From Gammaproteobacteria bacterium (GTDB lineage: Bacteria; Pseudomonadota; Gammaproteobacteria; Pseudomonadales; Halomonadaceae): DNA of 23,307 bases. A model generated the notes under the pieces. The model ran no database searches, had not been told where the DNA came from, and was given only the letters and a program-made list of their open reading frames with translations. Where the stretch lies: positions 1 to 23,307 of the forward strand of contig JAMCZP010000104.1 of the NCBI GenBank assembly GCA_023485185.1, written 5' to 3'. Positions within the stretch are counted from its first letter, which is position 1. Every line of letters starts with the position of its first letter. The position numbers and the translations under genes are program-made. Shown piece by piece: positions 1 through 8,460 of the stretch.

Positions 1-47
1 ATTTATCCCTGCTCCTCCACAGGCTTGTCCCGTAGGCTTACCCTAAG

Positions 48-89
48 TTGTCCACAGACAGATATTGAGGAACAAACCCGTGTGGATAA
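48..89. promoter_or_regulatory. DnaA boxes upstream of dnaA (edge of origin region)
   Basis: Two matches to the DnaA box TTATCCACA lie in the dnaA leader. TTGTCCACA at 48-56 (plus strand) has one mismatch, and TGTGGATAA at 81-89 is an exact box on the minus strand. A weaker TCCTCCACA (two mismatches) sits at 13-21. These would bind DnaA for origin function, autoregulation, or both. No clearly AT-rich unwinding element is visible in bases 1-142, so the origin proper may extend to the left of the window. Confidence 0.7.
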
Positions 90-111
90 CCAGCGCTTTG
101 GGCGCTACAAT
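83..111 (+). promoter_or_regulatory. Candidate dnaA promoter overlapping a DnaA box
   Basis: TGGATA at 83-88 (4 of 6 to the sigma-70 -35) and TACAAT at 106-111 (5 of 6 to the -10) are separated by exactly 17 bases. The predicted transcript would start about 25 bases before the dnaA GTG codon. The -35 lies inside the exact DnaA box at 81-89, so bound DnaA would be expected to block RNA polymerase. This is inferred from motif spacing only. Confidence 0.45.
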
Positions 112-142
112 GGTCGGCCGTTTTCAACCGATGGTGAGATGA

Positions 143-1606
143 GTGTCACTCACGCTTTGGCAACAGTGCCTGGACAACCTGCAGGATGAGCTGAATTCTC
201 AGCAGTTCAATACCTGGATACGCCCACTGCAGGCAGAGGAAGGAGAGTCCAACGAGCTGCGCTTATTAGCGCCGAATCGCTTTGTCCGCGATTGGGTGAG
301 TGATAAGTATGCCAAGCGAATTAGTGAGCTGATGCGTGAACTCGCACCGGCTAAACCGCCTAAAGTCAGCTTGACGGTCGGCAGTCGCCGCCCAGCAGCC
401 CAGGCACCGCAGCACCGTGATTTAGGTCATCCTGTCTCTGCTGCTCCTGCGCGGCCTTCTGCGCCTGCCGTCCATACGTCACAGCGTGGTGATATTGCTG
501 ATGAGCGTGAAATTGACAAGTTGCGTGAAGAAGCCCCGAGACGTGGCAATGAGCGCCAAGTACAGGTGGAAGGTAGCCTTAAGCACGGCAGTGGACTCAA
601 TCCAAATTTTACTTTCGATACGTTTGTAGAAGGTAAGTCGAACCAATTAGCGCGCGCTGCATCGCGCCAAGTATCTGAAAACCCAGGGGGAGCTTATAAC
701 CCTTTGTTTTTATATGGCGGCGTGGGGCTTGGTAAAACTCACTTAATGCATGCGGTGGGCAATGCGTTAGCCACACGGCGCGAAAACGCTCGCGTTGTTT
801 ATTTACATTCAGAACGCTTTGTTGCCGATATGGTCAAGGCACTGCAGCTCAATGCGATTAACGATTTCAAGCGCTTTTATCGCAGTGTAGATGCATTACT
901 TATTGATGATATTCAGTTTTTTGCTGGAAAAGAGCGTTCTCAGGAAGAGTTTTTTCACACCTTCAATGCGCTTTTAGAAGGTGGTCAGCAAATGATCCTG
1001 ACCTCTGATCGCTACCCTAAAGAAATTAGCGGTGTTGAGGAGCGGCTTAAATCGCGCTTTGGTTGGGGCCTTACGGTGGCGATTGAACCGCCGGAGCTTG
1101 AAACCCGTGTGGCCATCTTGATGAAAAAGGCCGACCAAGCTAAGGTCGATTTGCCCCACGATGCGGCTTTCTTTATTGCTCAGAAAATTCGTTCTAACGT
1201 GCGCGAATTGGAAGGTGCATTGAAAAAAGTCATCGCTGACTCGCACTTTATGGGGAAAACAATCACCCAAGATTTCATTCGTGAGTCGCTTAAAGATCTG
1301 CTGGCCCTTCAAGATAAGCAGGTAGGGGTAGATAATATCCAGCGCACAGTAGCCGAGTACTACAAGATTAAAGTAGCGGATTTACTCTCCAAGCGACGTT
1401 CGCGTTCTGTTGCACGCCCACGTCAAGTGGCCATGGCACTCGCCAAAGAGCTTACCAATCACAGTTTGCCGGAGATTGGGGATGCGTTTGGCGGTCGCGA
1501 CCACACAACGGTGTTGCATGCCTGTCGCAAGGTTAAATCCTTACAGGAAGAGAGCGCTGATATTCGCGAAGACTATAAGAATTTGCTGCGCCTTTTGACC
1601 AGTTAA
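143..1606 (+). CDS. dnaA: Chromosomal replication initiator protein DnaA
   Basis: DnaA is the AAA+ ATPase that binds DnaA boxes, melts oriC and loads the DnaB helicase. The 487-residue product has the four-domain family layout. An N-terminal helicase/DiaA-interaction domain begins [10 protein letters not shown] and is very close to the E. coli start. It is followed by a Pro/Ala-rich linker at about residues 80-150. The AAA+ core has Walker [10 protein letters not shown] near residues 192-200 and Walker [10 protein letters not shown] near 252-260. The C-terminal DNA-binding domain carries the DnaA signature around [15 protein letters not shown]. The start is GTG: the ATG at 131 hits a stop in this frame after three codons, and the ATG at 139 is out of frame. 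It is the first gene of dnaA-dnaN-recF-gyrB, and DnaA boxes upstream suggest autoregulation. Confidence 0.98.
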   Translation: MSLTLWQQCLDNLQDELNSQQFNTWIRPLQAEEGESNELRLLAPNRFVRDWVSDKYAKRISELMRELAPAKPPKVSLTVGSRRPAAQAPQHRDLGHPVSAAPARPSAPAVHTSQRGDIADEREIDKLREEAPRRGNERQVQVEGSLKHGSGLNPNFTFDTFVEGKSNQLARAASRQVSENPGGAYNPLFLYGGVGLGKTHLMHAVGNALATRRENARVVYLHSERFVADMVKALQLNAINDFKRFYRSVDALLIDDIQFFAGKERSQEEFFHTFNALLEGGQQMILTSDRYPKEISGVEERLKSRFGWGLTVAIEPPELETRVAILMKKADQAKVDLPHDAAFFIAQKIRSNVRELEGALKKVIADSHFMGKTITQDFIRESLKDLLALQDKQVGVDNIQRTVAEYYKIKVADLLSKRRSRSVARPRQVAMALAKELTNHSLPEIGDAFGGRDHTTVLHACRKVKSLQEESADIREDYKNLLRLLTS

Positions 1607-1617
1607 TCATCCCATAG

Positions 1618-1643
1618 GACGGGCCTGTCACAGGCAGGTCTTT
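1618..1643 (+). terminator. Weak hairpin between dnaA and dnaN
   Basis: GCCTG (1623-1627), loop TCA, CAGGC (1631-1635) form a 5-bp stem. It can be extended past a two-base internal mismatch by GAC (1618-1620) pairing with GTC (1638-1640), and TTTC follows. The structure is short and the T run is poor, so it may attenuate but is unlikely to stop dnaA-dnaN read-through. Confidence 0.25.
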
Positions 1644-1666
1644 CAGGATATAGAACCGGAGTATTG

Positions 1667-2770
1667 ATGAAATTTTCGATTTCCCGAGAGGCGCTGCTAC
1701 GTCCGCTGACGCTGGTCGCAGGCGTTGTTGAAAGGCGTCAAACGTTGCCAGTTCTTTCTAACGTGTTGATTCAGGTAGAGGGTGACCAAGTGTCACTCAC
1801 CGGCACGGATTTAGAAGTAGAGCTTATTGGTCGTACTGTGGCCAGCCAAGTTGATCAGGAAGGGGCAGCTACGGTTCCTGCCCGTAAACTGATGGATATT
1901 TGCAAATCGCTGCCTGATCAGTCCGTCATTCAACTAGCGGTTGAAGAGGGGCGCGCCGTACTGCGCAGTGGACGTTCGCGTTTTACCCTGTCGACATTGC
2001 CGGTTGCTGAATTTCCTAATATTGAAGATGCGGACGGTAGTCAGGAAATTAGCGTGCCCCGTGGCACCTTAAAGCACCTGATTGAAGCCACTTCGTTTGC
2101 CATGGCTCAGCAGGATGTACGTTATTACCTCAATGGTATGCTGCTGGAAATTCAAAGTAATTTGCTGCGTACGGTAGCAACTGATGGCCATCGTTTAGCC
2201 ATGTGTTCGCGACCGATTGAGGTTTCCGTTAGTCAGTCTCAAAAGCTGATCGTGCCCCGCAAAGGTATTTTAGAGCTTTCGCGCTTGCTAGATGACAGTG
2301 ATGAACCGGTGAGCCTCACGCTGGGTTCAAGCCATGTTCGCGCGCACACCGGTGACTTCACCTTTACTTCAAAGCTAATCGACGGCAAATTTCCTGATTA
2401 CGAACGTGTAGTGCCGCGCAACGGCGATAAAGTGTTGATTGCTGAGCGCGCAGAGCTGCGCCAAGTACTTTCTCGCACGGCGATCTTGTCCAATGAAAAA
2501 TACCGCGGTGTACGCCTTTATCTTGAGGAAAATAACTTAAAGGTAATGGCTAATAATCCGGAGCAGGAAGAAGCTGAGGAAAACATCGCCATTGAGTATA
2601 ACGGGGGGGCGATGGAGGTTGGTTTTAATGTTGGCTACCTTGTCGATGTATTGACCGTGCTAAATGAGGAGCGGGTGCAAATTACCCTAGCGGATCCCAA
2701 TAGCAGCGCATTGCTTGAAGAACCAGGTGGTGGCGATGCTCTGTATGTTGTCATGCCGATGCGCTTGTAA
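1667..2770 (+). CDS. dnaN: DNA polymerase III sliding clamp (beta subunit)
   Basis: The beta clamp is a ring-shaped homodimer that encircles DNA and tethers polymerase III and repair proteins. The product is 367 residues, against 366 in E. coli. It opens MKFSISREALLRPL and contains LPVLSNVLIQ, LTGTDLEVEL and TVATDGHRLAM, and it ends VMPMRL, the family's typical C-terminus. The ATG at 1667 is chosen over an in-frame TTG one codon earlier because it matches the family start and follows a CCGGAG ribosome-binding site at 1656-1661. It lies 60 bases downstream of dnaA and is probably co-transcribed with it. A strong hairpin follows the gene. Confidence 0.98.
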   Translation: MKFSISREALLRPLTLVAGVVERRQTLPVLSNVLIQVEGDQVSLTGTDLEVELIGRTVASQVDQEGAATVPARKLMDICKSLPDQSVIQLAVEEGRAVLRSGRSRFTLSTLPVAEFPNIEDADGSQEISVPRGTLKHLIEATSFAMAQQDVRYYLNGMLLEIQSNLLRTVATDGHRLAMCSRPIEVSVSQSQKLIVPRKGILELSRLLDDSDEPVSLTLGSSHVRAHTGDFTFTSKLIDGKFPDYERVVPRNGDKVLIAERAELRQVLSRTAILSNEKYRGVRLYLEENNLKVMANNPEQEEAEENIAIEYNGGAMEVGFNVGYLVDVLTVLNEERVQITLADPNSSALLEEPGGGDALYVVMPMRL

Positions 2771-2804
2771 GCGGCTTAAGTTTGCTCTTTAGGCAGGCTA
2801 ATTT

Positions 2805-2834
2805 AGCGGCGCTTCTGACATCAGAAGCGCCGCT
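2805..2834 (+). terminator. Perfect 14-bp hairpin between dnaN and recF
   Basis: AGCGGCGCTTCTGA (2805-2818) and TCAGAAGCGCCGCT (2821-2834) are exact inverted repeats around CA. Only a pyrimidine-rich CTTCCTCGTT follows, not a clean T run, so termination may be partial. Its stem core AGAAGCGCCGCT recurs in the hairpin after gyrB. Confidence 0.6.
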
Positions 2835-2890
2835 TCCTCGTTGGGTTCAATGCCTACCTTTTTCGATGACCTTTAAGTGGTGATGATGCC

Positions 2891-3994
2891 ATGAGCCTGA
2901 CACTGCTTAATTTCAATGGTCTGCGCAATTTACACCCGATTGAGATGTCCCCATCGTCCCGCATTAATATTATTAGCGGTGCGAATGGCAGTGGTAAAAC
3001 AAGTTTATTGGAAGGGATACATATTCTTGGTATGGGGCGTTCGTTTCGTACACGACAATTGAAGAATGCGATTCAAGCCGACCAGCCCTATATGACGCTA
3101 TATGGGCGATTAGCGGGCGAGCCTGAGGTTACCCTTGGCGTGCGCCGCTTACGCGCTCAGAGAGAGCTAGAACTACGTCTTAAAGGCGACAAAAACACAC
3201 GGCTGGCTCAACTTGTTGAAGCGATGCCTTTACAGTTGATCAACCCTGATGCCTTTCGTTTGCTTGAGGGTTCTCCAGCAGGGCGACGTGAATTTCTCGA
3301 TTGGGGAGTATTTCACGTGAAACATGACTTTTTGGGAATATGGAAGCGCACCCGACGTGCGTTGAAACATCGGAATGCGCTCCTTAGGCGTGGTAGAATA
3401 CAACCTCAGGAAATGGCAGTGTGGGAGCAAGAGCTTGCTATTTGGGGCGAGCAAATGGATACACTGCGTCGTGCATGGTTTGGTGAGTTTCTACCTGTAT
3501 TTGAGGAAACATTGAAGGTGCTGCTGCCTTCATCAGCACTCTCTTTGCACTACGCGCGTGGCTGGGATAAACAGCGCTCATTGTCGTCCGTGCTACAAGA
3601 TAGTCGTGCGACGGACCAGCAGATGGGGTTTACTCAGCAAGGGCCGCAGCGCGCCGATTTACGTATAAGAGTCAATAAGCAGCCTGCTGTAGAAGTGCTT
3701 TCCAGAGGCCAGCAAAAATTAGTGGTCAGCGCTTTGAAGCTTGCCCAGGGGCGGTTTCTGGAAAGAACAGCACAGCGTCACTGTATTTATCTTATCGACG
3801 ATTTACCTGCAGAACTTGACGAGCAAAATCGTCACCAGTTTTGCCAATTGCTTGAAGATATGCAGTGCCAAGCATTTATTACCAGCGTCGAATCTTCTGC
3901 ATTAAGTAGCACTTGGCGCACTAATACCTCTGTAAAAATGTTTCACGTGAAACATAGTGATCAGGGGCTAAGTCAATTAGTGCAGGTCAGTTAG
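2891..3994 (+). CDS. recF: DNA replication and repair protein RecF
   Basis: RecF is an SMC/ABC-like ATPase that with RecO and RecR loads RecA at gaps. Visible are Walker A GANGSGKT (residues 30-37), the ABC-type signature SRGQQK (271-276) and Walker B LIDD (301-304) followed by PAELDEQNR. The length of 367 compares with 357 in E. coli. The ATG at 2891 begins MSLTLLNFNGLRNL, a normal family start. Two ParB-binding sites are embedded in the reading frame in the same codon phase and encode FHVKH at residues 141-145 and 351-355. The equivalent E. coli positions, from memory, read FHNEP and FTVEK, so the protein appears to tolerate the site. A 14-base tandem duplication covers the last codons and supplies the TAG stop. 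Confidence 0.97.
   Translation: MSLTLLNFNGLRNLHPIEMSPSSRINIISGANGSGKTSLLEGIHILGMGRSFRTRQLKNAIQADQPYMTLYGRLAGEPEVTLGVRRLRAQRELELRLKGDKNTRLAQLVEAMPLQLINPDAFRLLEGSPAGRREFLDWGVFHVKHDFLGIWKRTRRALKHRNALLRRGRIQPQEMAVWEQELAIWGEQMDTLRRAWFGEFLPVFEETLKVLLPSSALSLHYARGWDKQRSLSSVLQDSRATDQQMGFTQQGPQRADLRIRVNKQPAVEVLSRGQQKLVVSALKLAQGRFLERTAQRHCIYLIDDLPAELDEQNRHQFCQLLEDMQCQAFITSVESSALSSTWRTNTSVKMFHVKHSDQGLSQLVQVS
3309..3324. promoter_or_regulatory. parS site 1 (one mismatch), inside recF
   Basis: TATTTCACGTGAAACA differs from the ParB-binding consensus TGTTTCACGTGAAACA at the second base only. It lies in recF codons 141-145 (Phe-His-Val-Lys-His). Confidence 0.85.
3939..3954. promoter_or_regulatory. parS site 2 (exact), inside recF
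   Basis: TGTTTCACGTGAAACA is a perfect 16-base palindrome and exact match to the canonical bacterial parS. It lies in recF codons 351-355, again read as Phe-His-Val-Lys-His, 630 bases after site 1. Confidence 0.95.
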
Positions 3995-3999
3995 TGCAA
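3972..3999 (+). repeat. 14-base tandem duplication at the recF stop
   Basis: GTCAATTAGTGCAG (3972-3985) is followed directly by GTCAGTTAGTGCAA (3986-3999), 12 of 14 identical. The unit length is not a multiple of three, so the second copy is read in another phase and provides the recF TAG stop at 3992-3994. Confidence 0.7.
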
Positions 4000-4031
4000 G
4001 CCAGTCAGAGTGGCAGCTAATGCAAAGGTAG

Positions 4032-6491
<2,460 letters not shown>

Positions 6492-6511
6492 GAATCTAAT
6501 GTTTTTGAGTG

Positions 6512-6527
6512 TGTTTCACGTGAAACA
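6512..6527. promoter_or_regulatory. parS site 3 (exact), just after gyrB
   Basis: TGTTTCACGTGAAACA is exact, and one more base pairs at each side (6511-6528). It lies 20 bases after the gyrB stop, between gyrB and its terminator. Confidence 0.95.
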
Positions 6528-6569
6528 CTTTTCAATTAAGCATTAACTTCTATAAAAACCTTCAGTCAA

Positions 6570-6606
6570 AAGAAGCGCCGCTATGGCTTACATAGCGGCG
6601 CTTCTT
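6570..6606 (+). terminator. Strong, probably bidirectional terminator between gyrB and gmhB
   Basis: AAGAAGCGCCGCTATG (6570-6585) and CATAGCGGCGCTTCTT (6591-6606) form a perfect 16-bp stem with loop GCTTA. On the plus strand CATTT follows; on the minus strand the stem runs straight into TTTT. It sits between convergent gyrB and gmhB and probably serves both. It shares the core AGAAGCGCCGCT with the hairpin after dnaN. Confidence 0.8.
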
Positions 6607-6685
6607 CATTTAAAAGCTAACATAAGGTTTATTGATTAGCTGTAGTGGCTGCACGAAACAGTAGCTACACGACATAGCTGTTTAA

Positions 6686-7267
6686 TTACCTATTGCATAA
6701 CCACTCAGTGAATTCCGCCAAATCATCAAAAATACGCGAATTTTCAAGGCCAATGCTTTTCATCTCAGTATTAGCGCCTTTTCCTGTCCTGACTAGCACC
6801 GTACGGCAGCCGACTGCTTGGCCCGCCTGTAGGTCGCGTAAGCTATCGCCCACCATCCAGCTGCCTTCCAAGGTAGTAATGCCCAACCGTTGCTGAATTT
6901 CTAGCAGTAGTCCCGGCAGCGGTTTACGGCAATCGCAACAATCATCTGGTCCATGAGGGCAGTAAGCAATGTGGGCAATACGCCCACCCTGCGCTTCAAC
7001 AAGCGCGACTAAGCGCTCATGCATGGCATTAAGAATTGCTACATCATAATAGCCACGGCTAATGCCTGATTGGTTCGTGGCAATAGCGACGGTATAACCT
7101 GAGTGAGTTAGCCTCGCGATTGCACTGATAGCGGCAGGGTAGGGTATCCACTCTTCTAACGTTTTAATGTAAGCATCTGAGTCGTGATTGATGACGCCAT
7201 CACGATCAAGTATGACGACTTTATCTGGGGACAGCGCTGCTTCATTTGAGTTTGAAATAGGGGGCAT
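6686..7267 (-). CDS. gmhB: D-glycero-beta-D-manno-heptose-1,7-bisphosphate 7-phosphatase
   Basis: GmhB removes the 7-phosphate from heptose-1,7-bisphosphate, the cytoplasmic step between the two reactions of HldE in ADP-heptose synthesis. The 193-residue protein has HAD motif I DRDGVIN with Asp21 and Asp23, motif II TNQSG, a zinc loop with Cys103-x-His105 and Cys111-x-Cys113 followed by RKPLPG, and motif IV GDSLRD (Asp141, Asp145). From memory, the loop between the zinc pairs is shorter than in E. coli GmhB. The ATG at 7267 is the only methionine before the first motif and has a weak ribosome-binding site. It starts 9 bases after the kinase-like gene's stop, so the two form an operon. The related histidinol-phosphatase group is less likely given hldD and hldE nearby. 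Confidence 0.93.
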   Translation of the reverse strand: MPPISNSNEAALSPDKVVILDRDGVINHDSDAYIKTLEEWIPYPAAISAIARLTHSGYTVAIATNQSGISRGYYDVAILNAMHERLVALVEAQGGRIAHIAYCPHGPDDCCDCRKPLPGLLLEIQQRLGITTLEGSWMVGDSLRDLQAGQAVGCRTVLVRTGKGANTEMKSIGLENSRIFDDLAEFTEWLCNR

Positions 7268-7276
7268 TCAATGGCT

Positions 7277-8074
7277 CTATTTTTTGCGTAACTGATTATC
7301 CAACACGGACAGCGCCTGAAGCGTGATAGCAATCTTTTTGCCATCGCTGCCAAACAGCTGAAAGGGGAATCGCTTTAAACGTTTAAGACGCGGCAGTGTA
7401 GAGAGAAAGCGTTCTCGCACGGCGGGCTGCGCTTGGCGTAAACCGTTGAGCAGTGCAGGTGCTAGGCGGTCTCGATGGAGCTGGCGTTTACTGAGTTTGC
7501 CATACAGTGAAAAAATAAAGCAGTGCCAGTCTCGTACCATACAATTGGTTAGCTCATGAACCTCACCTGGGTCCGTTTCAAAATCGATAAAGACGACACC
7601 CTCTTTATTGACTAAAATATTTCGTGCGAAAGCCTCACTTAAATAGCACTGCCGAGCGTGAACGTCATTCAGCGCCTGAGTACCCATCAATAAGAAATGA
7701 TCTATCTCCTCTGCGCTGTGTACAGAAAGTAATTTATGCAGCAGCGTTTCAGACGGTTGGTCCTGATTACCTGCATCTGCAAGTAGCAAACCTTCAGATG
7801 TCTCGGCTAATATAAGAGGAACCGCTATTCCTGCCTCTGAAAGCGCTTTAATTCTCGCTGCCTCCTTAGCAATGCTATGTTCCCCTCCTAAATTTGGCAC
7901 CGGCTTGAGCGCATCAATTCCCAACCATCGGGCTAATAAAGTGAGTGGTAAATAGGCAAACCGAGAGTTACGTTTAGCGGCTTTTTTTAGCCACACTTTT
8001 TGGCCATTGATGATATGGGGTTCCATCGACGCTTGCTGACGGTGGAGGGTATCAAAAAGGAAGGTATCGTACAT
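7277..8074 (-). CDS. Kinase-fold protein of the Kdo/LPS-kinase type, altered catalytic loop
   Basis: I do not recognise a named gene. The 265-residue product has protein-kinase-like features: Lys in KVWLKK (residues 26-31), a possible helix-C glutamate in AKEAARIKAL, the loop LSEAFARNIL (145-154) and FIDFE (162-166), whose Asp164 would bind metal. The usual catalytic Asp of H-x-D-L-x-A-x-N is replaced by Glu147, while Asn152 is kept. The start is set at 8074 because AAGGAG lies six bases before this ATG; an in-frame ATG 36 bases upstream would place that ribosome-binding site inside the gene. It is co-directional with gmhB (9-base gap), and from memory a hypothetical gene occupies this place in Pseudomonas. 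A role in LPS phosphorylation is inference; a pseudokinase is possible. Confidence 0.8.
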   Translation of the reverse strand: MYDTFLFDTLHRQQASMEPHIINGQKVWLKKAAKRNSRFAYLPLTLLARWLGIDALKPVPNLGGEHSIAKEAARIKALSEAGIAVPLILAETSEGLLLADAGNQDQPSETLLHKLLSVHSAEEIDHFLLMGTQALNDVHARQCYLSEAFARNILVNKEGVVFIDFETDPGEVHELTNCMVRDWHCFIFSLYGKLSKRQLHRDRLAPALLNGLRQAQPAVRERFLSTLPRLKRLKRFPFQLFGSDGKKIAITLQALSVLDNQLRKK

Positions 8075-8153
8075 AACCACTCCTTGGCGGCTAGAGGAAG
8101 CATATATCACCGCCTTTTCCTAAGACGGAGCCATTTTAATAAAGGTTTCATTA

Positions 8154-8182
8154 ATTTTACATTGATGTTTCACGTGAAACAA
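8154..8182 (-). promoter_or_regulatory. Candidate promoter for the kinase-gmhB pair, spanning parS site 4
   Basis: On the minus strand TTGTTT (8177-8182) and TAAAAT (8154-8159) are separated by 17 bases; the -10 matches 5 of 6 and the -35 only 3 of 6. The spacer contains most of parS site 4. If real, bound ParB would compete with RNA polymerase. Support is motif spacing only. Confidence 0.3.
8166..8181. promoter_or_regulatory. parS site 4 (exact), upstream of the kinase-gmhB operon
   Basis: TGTTTCACGTGAAACA is exact. It is directly joined to the first copy of the 75-base repeat array and overlaps a candidate minus-strand promoter. Confidence 0.95.
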
Positions 8183-8412
8183 AAAAATCGTCAGGAACGA
8201 TTTTTAACGTCGTGCAGCGACGGCCCATCGGGTAGCTGCCATGGATGGCAGCTATCAAAAAATCGTCAGGAACGATTTTTAACGTCGCGCAGCGACGGCC
8301 CAGTGGGTAGCTGCCATGGATGGCAGCTATCAAAAAATCGTCAGGAACGATTTTAATGTCGTGCAGCGACGACGCGGCGGACAGAATGGGAGCGGCCATG
8401 GATAGCAGGTGT
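8182..8412. repeat. Array of three 75-base repeats, each with several hairpins
   Basis: Bases 8075-8460 carry no gene I can support; this array fills most of them. Copies begin at 8186, 8261 and 8336, a period of exactly 75 bases. Copies 1 and 2 differ at only three positions. Copy 3 keeps the first 35 or so bases and is then diverged, with extra bases, up to the A run of the glyS terminator. Each good unit holds AAAAATCGT/ACGATTTTT around CAGGA, CGTCG/CGACG around a 5-base centre, CCC/GGG with a 3-base loop, and TAGCTGCCA/TGGCAGCTA around TGGA. The differences fall in a loop or turn a T-G pair into C-G. Reading frames through it follow from the 75-base period and are not believed to be genes. 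Confidence 0.9.
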
Positions 8413-8449
8413 AAAAAAACCGGCAGTATGTGTGTGAACTGCCGGTTTT
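8413..8449 (-). terminator. Rho-independent terminator of glyQ-glyS
   Basis: AAAACCGGCAGT (8416-8427) and ACTGCCGGTTTT (8438-8449) pair over 12 bp with a 10-base loop. Read on the minus strand, the stem lies 11 bases after the glyS stop and runs into seven T (8413-8419 on the other strand). Confidence 0.88.
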
Positions 8450-8460
8450 GGGGCTGGTTA

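Noticed and set aside
974..1312. 112-codon minus-strand frame inside dnaA
   Set aside because: Antisense to the conserved AAA+ domain of dnaA; explained by dnaA codon use.
6640..6685. Second terminator for gmhB near GTAGCTAC
   Set aside because: The best pairing has a three-base internal mismatch and no T run; the hairpin at 6570-6606 is the better candidate.
8075..8110. 12-codon N-terminal extension of the kinase-like gene
   Set aside because: The AAGGAG ribosome-binding site for the ATG at 8074 lies within it.
8000..8356. 118-codon plus-strand frame through the repeats
   Set aside because: It begins inside the kinase-like gene on the other strand and stays open only because the repeat period of 75 is a multiple of three; the repeated peptide has no domain features.
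8157..8399. 80-codon minus-strand frame through the repeats
   Set aside because: It is made of the 75-base repeat and a parS site read as VSRET; no ribosome-binding site or recognisable content.
8182..8412. CRISPR array
   Set aside because: Units are contiguous 75-base tandem copies without unique spacers, and no cas genes are nearby.
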